This document shows, piece by piece, positions 45,716 through 54,132 of a stretch of DNA of 64,000 bases. The notes under the pieces were generated by a model. That model worked only from the letters and a program-made list of their open reading frames with translations. It had not been told where the DNA came from and ran no database searches. The DNA is taken from positions 18,783 to 82,782 of the forward strand of contig CANEVH010000010.1 of the NCBI GenBank assembly GCA_947442105.1. Direction: 5' to 3'. Within the stretch, counting starts at the first letter, position 1; the number at the start of each line of letters is the position of its first letter. A program made the translations under genes and the position numbers. Source of the stretch: Comamonadaceae bacterium (GTDB taxonomy: Bacteria > Pseudomonadota > Gammaproteobacteria > Burkholderiales > Burkholderiaceae_C).

Positions 45716-46651
45716 ATGAATAAGAAAGCCAAAACGGCTACAGAACCCGCAAACCACATCGCCGTTTTTCAGGAGTCAAGCATCCGCCGTGTTTGGCACA
45801 AGGAAGAATGGTGGTTTTCCGTGGTGGATGTTTGCGCCACCCTGACTGCGAGCCCGGATGCCGGTGCCTACTGGCGCAAACTCAAACAGCGGCTCAATGC
45901 CGAGAGCGGTCAACCCGTGACGTTTTGTCACGGGTTGAAACTGACGGCCCCAGACGGCAAGCAGCGCGAGACCGATTGCGCCAACACCGAGGGCCTGTTC
46001 CGCATCATCCAGTCCATCCCGTCGCCCAAGGCCGAGCCCTTCAAACGCTGGCTGGCGCAGGTGGGCTACGAGCGGGTCAAAGAAATAGAAAACCCCGAGC
46101 TGGCCAGCGCCCGCGCCCGAGAGCTGTACCAGGCCAAGGGCTACCCACAGGCGTGGATCGAAAAGCGGCTGCGCTCTATGTCTGTGCGCGGGGAGCTGAC
46201 CGACGAGTGGAAGGCGCGGGGCGTAGCAGAGGGTAAAGAGTATTCCATCTTGACCGCAGAAATCGCCCGCGCCACCTTTGGCATAACGCCTGGCGAACAC
46301 AGCCAACTCAAAGGTTTGGGCGTGGTCAAAGGAGGCAACAACCTACGCGACCACATGACCGACCTGGAGCTGATCTTCACCATGCTGGGCGAAGCCAGCA
46401 CCACCGAGATTGCCCGCCGCAGCGATGCACTGGGTTTTGATGAAAACCGGACTTCCGCCAGAGAAGGCGGAAAAATTGCCGGTAACGCCCGTAAAGCGCT
46501 AGAAGCCAAAACGGGCAAAAAGGTGGTGAGTAAAGCCAACTACCTGCCCGTGTCAACTGCGCCCGATCTGTTGGGTGGCATTACGCCAGCCCAACCGGCC
46601 AAACCCCAAGCCCTTGTCCGTTCGAAACCGTCCAAGGGCCGCGCAACGTGA
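45716..46651 (+). CDS. Bro-N / DinD-like protein
   Basis: 311 residues. N-terminal BRO domain (IAVFQESSIRRVWHKEEWWF, VVDVCATLTASPDAGAYWR, IIQSIPSPKAEPFKRWLAQV) of the type found in phage antirepressors. The middle and C-terminal part (EIARATFGITPGEHSQLKGL, LGEASTTEIARRSDALGFDE, GNARKALEAKTGKKVVSKAN) is related to DinD, the SOS-induced inhibitor of RecA filaments. Start 45716 has GGGAG 5 nt upstream. The stop overlaps the GTG start of the ATPase (GTGA), so the two are coupled. Possible roles: transcriptional or SOS control of the island, or neutraliser of the ATPase. Function is unproven. Confidence 0.8.
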   Translation: MNKKAKTATEPANHIAVFQESSIRRVWHKEEWWFSVVDVCATLTASPDAGAYWRKLKQRLNAESGQPVTFCHGLKLTAPDGKQRETDCANTEGLFRIIQSIPSPKAEPFKRWLAQVGYERVKEIENPELASARARELYQAKGYPQAWIEKRLRSMSVRGELTDEWKARGVAEGKEYSILTAEIARATFGITPGEHSQLKGLGVVKGGNNLRDHMTDLELIFTMLGEASTTEIARRSDALGFDENRTSAREGGKIAGNARKALEAKTGKKVVSKANYLPVSTAPDLLGGITPAQPAKPQALVRSKPSKGRAT

Positions 46652-48195
46652 AGATCAAAACCCTCAGCCTCACCGACTTTCGCGCCTTCCCCGGCCCAGC
46701 GCCCGCTATATTTGAACTGGATGGCAAGAACTTGCTGGTTTATGGGGAGAACGGGAGTGGGAAGAGCTCGCTGTTTCATGCGCTACAAGGCTTCTTCAAT
46801 CCAGTATCAAGTGGAGATATCGCCAAACACAAAAACGTTTTCACGGGGCCGGCAGGTGGTGTTTGCGAAGTCAGGGTTGAATTTGATGATGGGACGACTT
46901 CCAGCTGGACTGGCACCACGGTGGTAACCGTACCCATGCAAAAAGCCTCTGACGTGCAGGGTGCGAGGTTGCGAGCGGCCGTGCTTGACTATCGGTCCAT
47001 TCTGGACACGAACTATGCAAATACTCTCATCGGCGAACGCATGAAGACAGCCGAGGGTACGTATCGGTACACAGCCCCCACCGCTGGCGTCAACCTATTT
47101 AGTGTCGCTGTGAATACACTGTTGGCAGGTTTCAGGGTTGCAAATCCCAGCGGCAGCGGGGTCAGTCAGACAACCATTGGTAACCTGTGGACTGGGGTGC
47201 AATCTCGAGTTTTTCTTCTGCCGTCTTCCAACAAAGGCATTCTTGTACCTCTTGAGAACGCAAGAGTTGCATTCAATGCCGGTATGAATGCTGCTTTGCA
47301 GGCAATAAATCCGCTTCTGCAGCGTTTGTTGAATGACTTGGGACATGCGGATCTCGAATTGATGCCGCTGACTTTCGGTGGGTTGACGCCAAATTGCGAA
47401 CGTCTCCGGGCGAAGCGATATTTTGAGGGGCAGGTATTGCCGCTCAATGTCCGATTCCGGACTCACCCTACCGCCGCACCCCACTCATTTCTGAATGAGG
47501 CACGGCTGTCTGCTCTGGGACTTGCTATCTATCTCGCAAGTCGGCTGGCTATGGTTCCCCAAACGACGCCAGATACACTGAAGTTACTGGTTTTGGACGA
47601 CGTTTTGATTGGACTGGATCAAGCAAATCGCATACCTGTCCTGGATGTCTTGGAGAAGCACTTTCGTGATTGGCAGATTGTCTTGTTGACACATGACCGC
47701 TTGTGGTTTGAAACTGCCCGTGCGCGCGCCAAACTGAATGGTGGCTGGAATGTCATCGAGCTATTTGCTAATGCTGAAGCTGATGCCATCTATCGCCCCA
47801 CCATTGCCCAGCGGGAGCGCGATGTCATCGAGGATTATTTGAATCGGGCAACTGTCCACCTGGGAAACAGCGATTGGCGGGCGGCTGCAGTCTATGCGCG
47901 GTCTGCTTTTGAGATGTGGCTAAAGGTTCAATGTGCAGTGCAATCGGTCCCGATTCAGTTCAGTCTAGAACCGCGCAAGCTTGATTCAAATGTCTATTTC
48001 AGCGCCATTGAGAAGTGGGCGGACAACAATCATGCAAAGCCCGCATATGACGGGGTGTTAAAAGTGCTTGCTCTCTACCGCGACACTGTGTTTAACCCGG
48101 GCAGCCATTCGTACCCAACCGCCATGAGTGGGGGGGAACAGCGCGCTGCCATCGCAGCCATGCGATTTGTCAATGGTGCAACCAAGCACGGGTAA
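46648..48195 (+). CDS. RecF/SMC-like ABC ATPase with HEPN-like tail
   Basis: 515 residues, GTG start coupled to the Bro gene. Walker A VYGENGSGKSSLF (residues 31-43), a short arm region rather than long coiled coils, a weak signature around LNEARLSALGLAIYLAS, Walker B LLVLDDVLIGLDQ (about 313-325) and H-loop LLTHDRLWF (about 346). From about 395 a helical tail with AAAVYARSAFEMWLK and YRDTVFNPGSHSYP resembles HEPN RNases, whose active site is an Arg-His pair. This order (ABC ATPase then RNase-like domain, beside a restriction-modification pair) parallels PrrC/RloC anticodon nucleases without obvious sequence identity. Codon use is more AT-rich than neighbours, suggesting separate acquisition. 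Confidence 0.78.
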   Translation: MKIKTLSLTDFRAFPGPAPAIFELDGKNLLVYGENGSGKSSLFHALQGFFNPVSSGDIAKHKNVFTGPAGGVCEVRVEFDDGTTSSWTGTTVVTVPMQKASDVQGARLRAAVLDYRSILDTNYANTLIGERMKTAEGTYRYTAPTAGVNLFSVAVNTLLAGFRVANPSGSGVSQTTIGNLWTGVQSRVFLLPSSNKGILVPLENARVAFNAGMNAALQAINPLLQRLLNDLGHADLELMPLTFGGLTPNCERLRAKRYFEGQVLPLNVRFRTHPTAAPHSFLNEARLSALGLAIYLASRLAMVPQTTPDTLKLLVLDDVLIGLDQANRIPVLDVLEKHFRDWQIVLLTHDRLWFETARARAKLNGGWNVIELFANAEADAIYRPTIAQRERDVIEDYLNRATVHLGNSDWRAAAVYARSAFEMWLKVQCAVQSVPIQFSLEPRKLDSNVYFSAIEKWADNNHAKPAYDGVLKVLALYRDTVFNPGSHSYPTAMSGGEQRAAIAAMRFVNGATKHG

Positions 48196-48218
48196 ACGCA
48201 CTTCAAATCGCAACGTCT

Positions 48219-48539
48219 TTGATTGCAAAGCCTGGTGTGTTGCCAGAGGAATTGGCTTTAGCAGCGGGTTTTCTGCGTGTGGTCTTCATGTGCAGACTAC
48301 GTGAGTTGGCCAACAGGAAAAATTTGGCTTTACCTTTCACAATGGCGCCACACGAAATCGGGCCAGCCGACTTGTGGGCCGCTATGTGTACGGCGGGATG
48401 GCCCCCAAAACGGAACGTATGGGTGGCCGGGATCAATGCAAATCGCACGGTCCTGCTGGACAAATGGACTTGGTCAACGTTGCTGCAGTTGACGGCTGCG
48501 CAACTGACAAATGCCCTGCGGGCATTGAAGCAGCACTAA
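48219..48539 (+). CDS. Hypothetical small protein (doubtful)
   Basis: 106 residues from a TTG with no ribosome site, between the ATPase and the nuclease-like gene. Contains EELALAAGFLRVVFMCRLRE and a Trp-rich C-terminal half (DLWAAMCTAGWPPKR, LLDKWTWSTLLQL). No family recognised. The complementary strand is also open for 86 codons. It could be a degraded gene, and the whole interval 48196-48566 may be non-coding. Confidence 0.35.
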   Translation: MIAKPGVLPEELALAAGFLRVVFMCRLRELANRKNLALPFTMAPHEIGPADLWAAMCTAGWPPKRNVWVAGINANRTVLLDKWTWSTLLQLTAAQLTNALRALKQH

Positions 48540-48566
48540 AACAGAACAAAGCAGGAACGCCCCAAT

Positions 48567-49478
48567 ATGCCCATCTTCAAAATCTCCGGCACAAAAATCA
48601 AGAAGCTGAGCAGCCTGCCGTTCGACAAAGAAAAGAACCTACAGGCACTAGTCGAGGCCAATTTGATCGAGGTGCTAGACCTGCTGTTTCTAGCCACCGA
48701 ATACACCACCACGTTTGGCGGGCGGATCGACACGCTGGCGGTGGACACCAACGGTTCGCCGGTCATCATTGAGTACAAGCGCAACAAAAATGACAGCGTC
48801 ATCAACCAGTCGCTTTCGTATTTGAAGTGGCTGAAATCACAGAAGCCTGGCTTCTTCGAGAAGCTGATGATCGACAAACTTGGCAAAGACAATGCCGACA
48901 AGATCAAGCTCGACTGGCACAACCCCCGTGTCATTTGCGTGGCAGAAAGCTACAGCAAATTTGACATTGACACGGCCGAAGTGGTACCTCTGCGCATTGA
49001 ACTGATGAAGTACCGCTACTACGAGGACGGCATTTTTGCGCTGGAGCCTGTCAACGTGCCAGAAACAGCGGCGACACATGTGCCTATGGCGTTGGCGGCG
49101 GGCAATACCAAATCTTCGCAAGTTACCGAAACCGTCAATTCGCTGGACAACTTGTTGTCCAAGGCAACAGACGACATCAAGACCTTGTTTGCCGAGCTGC
49201 GTGAACGCATAGTGGCCATCGACGATTCGGTCACTGAAAACCCAACGGGCTCCTATGTGGGATACCGCATGGGCAACAACTTCGCGGAGGTCCATATTGG
49301 CAAAAGTCAGTTGAAGATTCACCTGCGACCTTTTGACTTTGTGGACCCAAAAGGGCTGGTCGATACGATTCCGGATGGATACAACTGGACCATGAAGCGC
49401 CGCGTGTACCTAAAATCCGCCAGCGAACTGGAATATGTTGTGGGACTGATTGAACAGTCTTACAAGAATGTGATTTAG
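48567..49478 (+). CDS. PD-(D/E)xK nuclease-like protein (DUF5655-type)
   Basis: 303 residues. Residues about 45-90 look like an endonuclease core: GGRIDTLAVDTNGSPVIIEY followed by KR gives the D...ExK catalytic pattern of NucS/DUF91-type nucleases. The C-terminal about 110 residues (LFAELRERIVAIDDSVTENP, YVGYRMGNNFAEVHIGKSQL, KRRVYLKSASELEYVVGLIE) match the DUF5655 transporter/nuclease-associated domain. Such proteins turn up next to restriction systems in accessory islands; whether they cut DNA is not known to me. Start 48567 has AGGAA 10 nt upstream. The kinase gene follows 10 bp after its stop. Confidence 0.82.
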   Translation: MPIFKISGTKIKKLSSLPFDKEKNLQALVEANLIEVLDLLFLATEYTTTFGGRIDTLAVDTNGSPVIIEYKRNKNDSVINQSLSYLKWLKSQKPGFFEKLMIDKLGKDNADKIKLDWHNPRVICVAESYSKFDIDTAEVVPLRIELMKYRYYEDGIFALEPVNVPETAATHVPMALAAGNTKSSQVTETVNSLDNLLSKATDDIKTLFAELRERIVAIDDSVTENPTGSYVGYRMGNNFAEVHIGKSQLKIHLRPFDFVDPKGLVDTIPDGYNWTMKRRVYLKSASELEYVVGLIEQSYKNVI

Positions 49479-49487
49479 GTCAGTGCC

Positions 49488-51227
49488 ATGACACTAAAGG
49501 CCGGTGACCAGCTTGACCACAAGTATTGGCTGCTGCACACGCTGGGACAAGGTGGCTTTGGTGAAGTGTGGCTGGCGCGGGACACGGTGCTGGGCGATCA
49601 CCATGTCGCCATCAAATTTCTGAACGCTGCAAATCCTGGTGAGGACAAGGAATTTTTGATAGAGATGCGGGCGCTTGCTGGGTTGAACCTGCCCGGCGTT
49701 GTCACCTTTCACCACCATTTCAGGCATCGAAAACAGCTTGCGCTGGTTATGGAACATTGCGCAGGTGGCAGCCTGGCGCAGCGCCTGCGGGACGAACAGC
49801 CGACGGACACGCGGTTGTGGATCAACCAGGTGGTGCAATGGATGCTACAGCTATGCGACACGCTGGCAGCGGTGCATGCGAGGGGCTTGGTACACCACGA
49901 CATCAAACCGCCCAACATCTTGCTGCGCGATGGCATGGCGGTGATTGCGGACTTTGGCATTGTGAACACCACCGGCGGCACCGTGATCTACAGCTCGCCC
50001 GGTAAAGGCAAGGGGCTGGCCCAACGTGACGATGCACGAGAGGACATCTATGCCTTGGGGGTGACGTTGCTGGAGTTGCTGAATCGAGGTCACCCCTGGG
50101 GCAAACTGACGGGCGACTTGTTGGAGGCTGCGAAGCGCCAACGCACATTGCCAATGGGATTGGATGAGCCAACCTGGCTGATTGAGATTGCACTGAGAGC
50201 GATTCACCCGGATACCGCACTGCGTTTTCAAACTGCTGCCGATATGGCTACTGCGCTGCGGGCGCGCAGTGTGCCGGTGACTGTGGACCGCAACGCCATG
50301 AAGGCGCACCGGGCGGTGCTGGCGGGTGAACAAGCGCTAAAGCGTGGCAACTGGCGCAAAGCAGAAAATGCTGCGGTGGCGGCGCAGCGCCTAAGCCCCA
50401 GTTTGCCCAGCGCTGTTCTTTTGGCGGGGCGCATCAAGCTGATGCAACACCAAACTAATGCGGCCTATGACATTCTGAAAGACGCTGCACACGGTCCCAG
50501 CGGCAACCTGATGGGCCTGGAACTGGGATGGTTATACCTACAGCGTGGCGAACTGCCCATGGCGCTGTCCACCCTGAGCGATGAGGTCACGCGCAACCCG
50601 CTGAATATTGAGGCCCATTGCCTGCTGCTGGAGTGTTACTGGACGGTCAGGCGGTTTGACGAGATGAAGCGCCTGGCGGAGGTCTTGCGCGCTGAAAAGT
50701 GCGACAACACCGCGATTGAGAACGCTGGTCTACTGGCACGCCTGGGGCTGCAAGAGCTGGATGCCGCATGGCTGCAAAAACAGTTGGCACGCGATAAGGG
50801 CAGCCCTTTTTCAATCTACAACGCTCAGGTTGCCTTGGCTGGGCCGCAAGCGTTGGGCGGATGGGATAGCTTGTTGGAAAAGCTGGTGTTTCAGGACTAC
50901 CGCTTTGGATTGCCCGCCGCCCTTAAATCCACGAACACGGTGATGATTGAATACCGGGGTAACAAGATGACGTTCGCCGACAAGCTGATCTCCATTGGCA
51001 AACTGGCCGAAAATAACTTACCCATTGATGCACCGTCCGCCAGTCGTCGGCACGCGGTGATCGTGAACATGGGTAACGAAGTCTGGTTGCACGACTTACA
51101 CAGCACGGTCGGTACCTCGGTCGATGGTATTCAAGTTCACGGAAAGCAGCCTTTGGTCGGAGTGCATGATGTGAAGATCGGCAATGCGCCGTTGCGGGTT
51201 TGGTCGCGCCATGGCTTGATCGTATAA
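49488..51227 (+). CDS. Ser/Thr protein kinase with TPR and FHA domains
   Basis: 579 residues. Kinase domain 1-270: Gly-loop LGQGGFGEVW (19-28), Lys43 in VAIKF, catalytic loop HHDIKPPN (Asp138, Asn143), DFG at 155-157, and DIYALG. The usual APE is replaced by SSPGKG, so activation-loop anchoring is unusual. Residues about 280-450 are TPR-like helical repeats (AVLAGEQALKRGNWRKAENA, LGWLYLQRGELPMALS). The C-terminus (about 480-575) is an FHA phosphothreonine-binding domain with ASRRHAVIV and STVGTSVDG. Cytoplasmic, no membrane helix. The next gene encodes a small membrane protein. Kinases of this plan occur in phage-defence and type VI secretion loci; no T6SS gene is here. Confidence 0.9.
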   Translation: MTLKAGDQLDHKYWLLHTLGQGGFGEVWLARDTVLGDHHVAIKFLNAANPGEDKEFLIEMRALAGLNLPGVVTFHHHFRHRKQLALVMEHCAGGSLAQRLRDEQPTDTRLWINQVVQWMLQLCDTLAAVHARGLVHHDIKPPNILLRDGMAVIADFGIVNTTGGTVIYSSPGKGKGLAQRDDAREDIYALGVTLLELLNRGHPWGKLTGDLLEAAKRQRTLPMGLDEPTWLIEIALRAIHPDTALRFQTAADMATALRARSVPVTVDRNAMKAHRAVLAGEQALKRGNWRKAENAAVAAQRLSPSLPSAVLLAGRIKLMQHQTNAAYDILKDAAHGPSGNLMGLELGWLYLQRGELPMALSTLSDEVTRNPLNIEAHCLLLECYWTVRRFDEMKRLAEVLRAEKCDNTAIENAGLLARLGLQELDAAWLQKQLARDKGSPFSIYNAQVALAGPQALGGWDSLLEKLVFQDYRFGLPAALKSTNTVMIEYRGNKMTFADKLISIGKLAENNLPIDAPSASRRHAVIVNMGNEVWLHDLHSTVGTSVDGIQVHGKQPLVGVHDVKIGNAPLRVWSRHGLIV

Positions 51228-51364
51228 GTGGATCGCACTTTGTACTTGAACTAGCGGCGGAATACACTTTGGCGATTGACGGGACCTATCCCGTAAGCGC
51301 AGAGCAGATTGGGAAACCTGATCCCCTGGCGTCGGACTACGTGGGTACTCTGAAGGGCACGGCC

Positions 51365-51748
51365 ATGTTCGAATTTTCTGTTTTTCATTGGCTTGTTTTC
51401 GTGATCCTGGTGAGCCCCATTGTTCTTGGGCTGCTTTTGCTGGGGCTGCAAAAGCCCGTGCGCATCATTCATCGTGACTCAGGCTTGGTGAAAACTGGCT
51501 ATATTGGCTACAACTGGACGCATTTGGTGTTTGGCTGGTTTGTGCCGGTGGTGAGGGGCGAACTGGGCGTTGGTGTGCCGCATCTGCTGATCACCTTGCT
51601 GTCCTTTGGTTTATCGCAGCTGGTGTTTCCGTTTCTGTACAACTGCCAGTACATGAACCGCATGCTGACCACAGGCTGGCGTCTGGATGACACAGACCCC
51701 AACTACGAGCTGGCCAAGCAAACGCTCGACCTCCGCAGCCCACTATAA
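51365..51748 (+). CDS. Small integral membrane protein, HrgC-like
   Basis: 127 residues from the ATG at 51365 (GAAGGG 9 nt upstream; an earlier in-frame start at 51200 lies inside the kinase gene). Three hydrophobic segments: FSVFHWLVFVILVSPIVLGL, VFGWFVPVV and LLITLLSFGLSQLVFPFLY. The motif GYNWTHLVFGWFVPVVRGE matches a family of small membrane proteins I associate with the HrgC group, found near island and kinase genes. Function unknown. It ends the accessory island on the right. Confidence 0.7.
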   Translation: MFEFSVFHWLVFVILVSPIVLGLLLLGLQKPVRIIHRDSGLVKTGYIGYNWTHLVFGWFVPVVRGELGVGVPHLLITLLSFGLSQLVFPFLYNCQYMNRMLTTGWRLDDTDPNYELAKQTLDLRSPL

Positions 51749-51800
51749 AGTTCCTCAATTCCTGGCCGCTTGGGCACGGCGTCAGGTCGGTGCCAGCGGC

Positions 51801-52136
51801 TCAGGGCGCTGCGGATTTGGCGTACTGTTTGATTTTTCGCGAGATGGGTGAGCGGCATTGACCGGAACCCGAATTGCTGTACACCACAGCGAGCTTGGTG
51901 CGGTCGCGGTCGCGGCATACATATTGGCAGACGAATTGCCCCTTGGGCCCTGTTTCGCTACTGTCAGCGTCGCAGACCGCATCGATGACTTGAAATGCTC
52001 GCGCTGGCATGGGGGCTGGCGGCGGCCCTGCCTCGGCTTTGGCACATACCGCGCAAGCTGCCAGGGCACATATCAAAAAGCGCCGGACCGCGCCGGGCAT
52101 GCGGCGCAACAGCCGGGCGCCTAGGGGTTGATTCAT
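51801..52136 (-). CDS. Small secreted Cys-containing protein
   Basis: 111 residues from the ATG at 52136; a second ATG 18 bp upstream is possible. N-terminal signal peptide RRFLICALAACAVCAKAEAG, predicted to be cleaved after about residue 39. The mature part has five cysteines in short spacing (VIDAVCDADSS, FVCQYVCRDRDRTKLAVVY, GSGQCRSPISRK) that could form disulfides, and a basic tail. No family recognised. Convergent with the island end and divergent from the transporter at 52311. A much longer frame reaching 52970 on this strand is an artefact opposite that transporter. Confidence 0.6.
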   Translation of the reverse strand: MNQPLGARLLRRMPGAVRRFLICALAACAVCAKAEAGPPPAPMPARAFQVIDAVCDADSSETGPKGQFVCQYVCRDRDRTKLAVVYSNSGSGQCRSPISRKIKQYAKSAAP

Positions 52137-52310
52137 ACGGTTGAACACTGGCATGGGGAGCGTTGTAACTTCAAGGGGAGGAAGCCCATCATTTTGCCCC
52201 GGTCTTGCGCAGGCTTCGGTATCGCCGCCGCCGCTATCTGGCTGCCGGGCGGTGGCACGCGAGGGCGTGCAGTCACAATCAGCGTCTGAACCAATGTGCT
52301 CTGCCCCGCA

Positions 52311-53288
52311 ATGACCGCCCACCTGCCCCCTGCCCAAGCACCGTTGGCGCCCTTGCGACCTGCGCTGGCCGGTGGGCTGGCCATGGCGCTTCTGGGTGCG
52401 GTGGCGTTCAGCGGCAAGGCCATCATCGTCAAACTGGCTTACCGCCACGGTGTGGATGCCATCACCCTCTTGATGTTGCGCATGCTTTTGGCCCTGCCAT
52501 TTTTTGCGCTTATGGCCTGGTGGGCGGGTCGTGCAGGCAAGGGCAAAGCGGTGGTGGTGTTGACAAAAAAAGACCTGCTGGGCGTGGCCTGGCTGGGCTT
52601 TACCGGCTACTACCTGGCCAGTTTTCTGGACTTTGCCGGACTTGCCTACATCAGCGCCTCGTTTGAGCGCTTGATTCTTTACCTCAATCCCACGCTCGTG
52701 CTGCTCTTGGGTGCGCTGCTGTACCGCCGGCCTATCAATGGTTTTCAGTGGGCTGGTCTGGCTATTAGCTACGGCGGCGTGTTGGCGGTGTTTGGGCATG
52801 AGGTGCGGCTCACAGGCGCCAACGTGGGCTTGGGCGCCGGTCTGGTGTTCGGCAGCGCGGTCAGTTACGCGCTGTACCTGTCTTACAGCGGCGAGCTGGT
52901 GCGCCGCCTGGGCGCGCTGCGCCTGGTGGGGCTGGCGAGCTGCGTGGCATGCCTTTTTTGTATTGCGCAATTTGCGGTGCTGCGGTCCTGGTCGGTGCTG
53001 GCAACGCTCGACGGTGCGGTATGGTGGCTGTCCGTGCTCAACGCCACGGCCTGCACGGTGGTGCCGGTGGTGCTGGTGATGCTGGCCATTGAGCGTTTGG
53101 GCGCTGGCTTGGCAGCGCAGGTGGGCATGGTGGGTCCGATGTCCACCCTGGCGATGTCCGCATGGTTTTTGGACGAACCCTTGACCCTGTGGGTGCTGGG
53201 CGGCACGGTGTTGGTGATGGGTGGCGTGTTGGTATGCACACGGGGAAAAGCGCCATCCGGCGGCACTAGCACATTGAGCAAAAGTTAA
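52311..53288 (+). CDS. EamA/DMT-family transporter
   Basis: 325 residues from the ATG at 52311; ten hydrophobic helices in two EamA halves (AGGLAMALLGAVAFSGKAII, GFTGYYLASFLDFAGLAYIS, LLLGALLYRRPINGFQWAGL, LAAQVGMVGPMSTLAMSAWF). Metabolite exporter of unknown substrate. Precedes an SDR gene by 27 bp. Confidence 0.88.
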   Translation: MTAHLPPAQAPLAPLRPALAGGLAMALLGAVAFSGKAIIVKLAYRHGVDAITLLMLRMLLALPFFALMAWWAGRAGKGKAVVVLTKKDLLGVAWLGFTGYYLASFLDFAGLAYISASFERLILYLNPTLVLLLGALLYRRPINGFQWAGLAISYGGVLAVFGHEVRLTGANVGLGAGLVFGSAVSYALYLSYSGELVRRLGALRLVGLASCVACLFCIAQFAVLRSWSVLATLDGAVWWLSVLNATACTVVPVVLVMLAIERLGAGLAAQVGMVGPMSTLAMSAWFLDEPLTLWVLGGTVLVMGGVLVCTRGKAPSGGTSTLSKS

Positions 53289-53315
53289 TCAAAAGTTAAG
53301 TAAAAGAGGTCAAGC

Positions 53316-54110
53316 ATGGATTTGGGATTGCAAGGCAAATGGGCGCTGGTGTGCGGGGCCAGCAGGGGTTTGGGCTGGGGCTGCGCGCGCGCCTTGGTGT
53401 TGGAGGGCGTGAACGTGCTAATGGTGGCGCGGCGTGCCGATGTGCTGCAGGCGGCAGCCGAGGGCATACGTGCCGAGCGCGGGCAGGGCAACAATGCCCA
53501 GGTGCTGGTCTGCGCCCAAGACATCACCACGCCGGCTGGTCGCGCGGCAGTGTTTGCGATGCGGGCGGACTTTGACATCGTGGTGACCAATGCCGGTGGC
53601 CCGCCCAGCGGTAGCTTTCGCGACTGGACGCGCGAGGACTGGATAAGGGCGGTAGACGCCAATATGCTCACGCCGATTGAGCTGATCAAGGCCACGGTCG
53701 ATGCCATGGCTGCGCGCGGCTTTGGCCGCATCATCAACATCACCTCTAGCGCCGTGAAGGCGCCGATTGATGCGCTGGGCCTGTCCAACGGCGCGCGCAG
53801 CGGGCTGACCGGCTTTGTGGCCGGTTTGGCGCGCAGCGGCATTGCCGCCCAGGGGGTTACCGTCAACAACCTGCTGCCCGGCGCTTTTGACACTGACCGA
53901 CTCAACGGCCTGTTTGCCACCGCCGCCCAAAAATCCGGCCAAAGCGTCGATGCTTTGGCCGCGCAACGCCGCAAAGGCATACCGGCGCAGCGCTTTGGAA
54001 CGCCAGAGGAGTTTGGTGCTTTTTGCGCGTTTTTATGCAGCCCGATGGCGGGCTATATCAACGGGCAAAACCTGCTGATGGACGGCGGCGCCTTTACTGG
54101 GGCGATGTAG
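53316..54110 (+). CDS. SDR-fold protein lacking the YxxxK pair
   Basis: 264 residues. Classical short-chain dehydrogenase layout: cofactor motif CGASRGLGWGCARA, NAGGPPSG, NITSSAVKAPIDALGLSNGA, and C-terminal NGQNLLMDGGAF. The catalytic Tyr-x-x-x-Lys should fall at LGLSNGARSGL, where the Tyr position is Leu or Ser and the Lys position is Arg. The catalytic Ser is present in ITSSA. So it may reduce by a different residue set or act as a non-enzymatic NAD(P)-binding protein. Start 53316 is preceded only by an AT-rich stretch. Confidence 0.85.
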   Translation: MDLGLQGKWALVCGASRGLGWGCARALVLEGVNVLMVARRADVLQAAAEGIRAERGQGNNAQVLVCAQDITTPAGRAAVFAMRADFDIVVTNAGGPPSGSFRDWTREDWIRAVDANMLTPIELIKATVDAMAARGFGRIINITSSAVKAPIDALGLSNGARSGLTGFVAGLARSGIAAQGVTVNNLLPGAFDTDRLNGLFATAAQKSGQSVDALAAQRRKGIPAQRFGTPEEFGAFCAFLCSPMAGYINGQNLLMDGGAFTGAM

Positions 54111-54132
54111 CGGGGCGATGTAGCGGCGCAGC

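Noticed and set aside
51700..52200. Right attachment site of the island (copy of the tRNA-Pro 3' end)
   Set aside because: No stretch resembling GGTTCGAATCCTTTCAC found there by eye.
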